DNA of 6,033 nucleotides from the NCBI GenBank assembly GCA_002351795.1, contig DEHG01000100.1, forward strand, positions 11,044 to 17,076. Reading direction: 5' to 3'. The notes under the pieces were generated by a model. It saw nothing but the letters and a program-made list of their open reading frames with translations, did no database searches and was not told where the DNA came from. Below are positions 4,788 through 6,033 of this stretch, one piece after another (within the stretch, counting starts at the first letter, position 1; every line of letters begins with the position of its first letter). The stretch comes from Ruminococcaceae bacterium UBA2806 (lineage in GTDB: Bacteria; Bacillota; Clostridia; Oscillospirales; Acutalibacteraceae). The translations under genes and the position numbers were made by a program.

Positions 4788-6023
4788 ATGAGAAAAACCA
4801 TATCACGTTTTTTGGTTATCGCTTTGGTGCTGCTGACAGCTGTTCTTGTCGGGTCGCTTGCAATGTATATCTATCAGGAAGGAACATCTCCCGATGGTTC
4901 GGAGCCAGCATTGAACATTCCCTTTATTCCTTCAAAAAAAGAAACGGCAGAGGAATACAGCAGGATCGAAACACTTAATCTTTCAAAGCAGACAAACGAC
5001 AGTGATGAAATTTCCACTCATGGCTATGATTCTCTGACAAGCGATGATCTGAAAAAATTGTATAATGCGCTTGATGACAGCGTTTACCGCATTTCCGAAG
5101 AAATAAGCGATGACGGAAGATATAAAACTAAGATGATAGAGATAAACGGTGCGGATATGTCGTCTGCGGATATCAATTTATCAATAAATGCTTATCTTTA
5201 CGATCATCCGCAGGTTTTTTGGATAGATAATTATTTCGGTTATCATTCTTCAAATGGCGTCACATATGTCGAATGCTATTCTGTGCTTTCGGGAAATCAA
5301 TGCGAGCTGTATATAAAACGTTTCAATGATGCGCTCAGTGAAATGCTGTCGGATATTTCTGCCGAGGACGGCGAGTATGACAGGGAAAAGAAGCTTCACA
5401 ATAAGCTGCTGAAAAAATGCACCTATAAAAAGGGCGTGGAATCACTGTCTGACGGCTGGGAGTATTTCAGCGCATACGGTGCATTGGTAGGCGGAGAGGC
5501 AGTATGCGAGGGCTATTCAAAGGCAATGATGCTGCTGCTGAATCTTGCGGGAGTTGACTGCACAACTATCAGAGGCAGCGGAGAAAGCAAGGATTCAGAT
5601 TGGGAAAGGCATATGTGGAACCTTGTGAATATCGGCGGTAAGTGGTATCACCTTGACAGCACATGGGATGATAATGATGAAGATGAACCGTCATATGACT
5701 TTTTTAATCTTACAACGGATTCGATAAGGATAGATCATATACCTGATGTCCTTATCAGTGAATCGACGCATTTAGATAATTTCGATTATAATTTTTTCAT
5801 GCCGGAATGTAAATCAACTGATATGAATTATTATTATGTTGAAGGTGTGGTAGTAAACAGTCTTGATGAAGAGGCAGGAAATGCTATTACAAACAAGATA
5901 TACACCCTTAGTCAGAATAATGAGTGTTATGTGCATATACTTATCGGTGACAATGTTGAATATGATGATTTTATGAATCTTATGTTCAATAACGGCGGGA
6001 AACAGTTTTTCGATTACATTTAA
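4788..6023 (+). CDS. Membrane-anchored transglutaminase-like domain protein
   Basis: The 411-residue protein begins with a basic N-terminus and one hydrophobic segment (about 8-28, FLVIALVLLTAVLVGSLAMY). There is no lipobox cysteine, so this is an uncleaved anchor or signal peptide and the rest is probably outside the cell. Residues about 30-75 form a polar linker and about 80-210 an acidic N-terminal region without recognised motifs. The transglutaminase-like core follows: catalytic C240 in GGEAVCEGYS, H275 in ERHMWNLV and D290 in YHLDSTWDD, in the order and spacing of the transglutaminase/protease superfamily. The triad is intact, so cysteine-dependent peptide cleavage or acyl transfer is plausible; the substrate is unknown. 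The C-terminal portion (about 300-411) has YDFFNLT soon after the core, common in Firmicutes members. The ATG is supported by AAGGG at 4773-4777. Its relation to the upstream coiled-coil gene is positional only (98-bp gap). Confidence 0.88.
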   Translation: MRKTISRFLVIALVLLTAVLVGSLAMYIYQEGTSPDGSEPALNIPFIPSKKETAEEYSRIETLNLSKQTNDSDEISTHGYDSLTSDDLKKLYNALDDSVYRISEEISDDGRYKTKMIEINGADMSSADINLSINAYLYDHPQVFWIDNYFGYHSSNGVTYVECYSVLSGNQCELYIKRFNDALSEMLSDISAEDGEYDREKKLHNKLLKKCTYKKGVESLSDGWEYFSAYGALVGGEAVCEGYSKAMMLLLNLAGVDCTTIRGSGESKDSDWERHMWNLVNIGGKWYHLDSTWDDNDEDEPSYDFFNLTTDSIRIDHIPDVLISESTHLDNFDYNFFMPECKSTDMNYYYVEGVVVNSLDEEAGNAITNKIYTLSQNNECYVHILIGDNVEYDDFMNLMFNNGGKQFFDYI

Positions 6024-6024
6024 A

Positions 6025-6030
6025 AAGGAA
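6025..6030 (+). promoter_or_regulatory. Likely ribosome binding site of a gene beyond the right edge
   Basis: AAGGAA follows two bases after the TAA of the transglutaminase gene. It suits a Shine-Dalgarno for a closely spaced downstream gene whose start lies outside the window. Confidence 0.4.
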
Positions 6031-6033
6031 AAA

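Overview
The window is a piece of a low-to-moderate GC Firmicutes chromosome. It most resembles the Clostridia, and within them the Ruminococcus/Oscillospiraceae group. This rests on the gene order rsmD - coaD - coiled-coil 'ATPase-like' gene, the YnbB-type PLP lyase, strong AGGA-type ribosome binding sites, AT-rich intergenic DNA and short dispersed intergenic repeats. The genus is an inference from style and synteny; no marker RNA is present.

Layout. Positions 1-271 are intergenic, with short direct repeats at the very edge and a weak hairpin. On the minus strand a two-gene operon follows, transcribed right to left from a well-formed promoter at 2451-2479. Its first gene is a methionine-gamma-lyase-family PLP enzyme (1138-2394). 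Its second is a CPBP (CAAX protease/bacteriocin-processing) membrane protease (272-1141), joined to the first by an ATGA stop/start overlap. A 539-base divergent intergenic region (2395-2933) holds both outward promoters. Between them lies a 177-bp element bounded by nearly perfect 14-bp inverted repeats flanked by TA, which looks like a miniature inverted-repeat transposable element.

On the plus strand a consensus promoter (2784-2812) drives a structured leader of about 115 nt and then rsmD (16S rRNA m2G966 methyltransferase) and coaD (phosphopantetheine adenylyltransferase), 33 bp apart. After a 136-bp gap with foldable DNA comes a 188-residue, very charged coiled-coil protein built of 11-residue (hendecad) repeats. 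It is of the kind commonly found beside coaD in Clostridia. After another structured gap comes a membrane-anchored transglutaminase-like protein with an intact Cys-His-Asp triad. A ribosome binding site at the right edge suggests a further gene just outside.

The plus-strand genes are housekeeping functions (ribosome modification, CoA synthesis) followed by two less understood envelope or scaffold-type proteins. No defence system, phage, CRISPR, rRNA or tRNA was seen. The points most worth a second look are the TA-flanked inverted-repeat element, the hendecad protein with its apparent 33-bp unit expansion, and the recurring motif YAGTTRTYAG in the leaders of rsmD and the transglutaminase gene.
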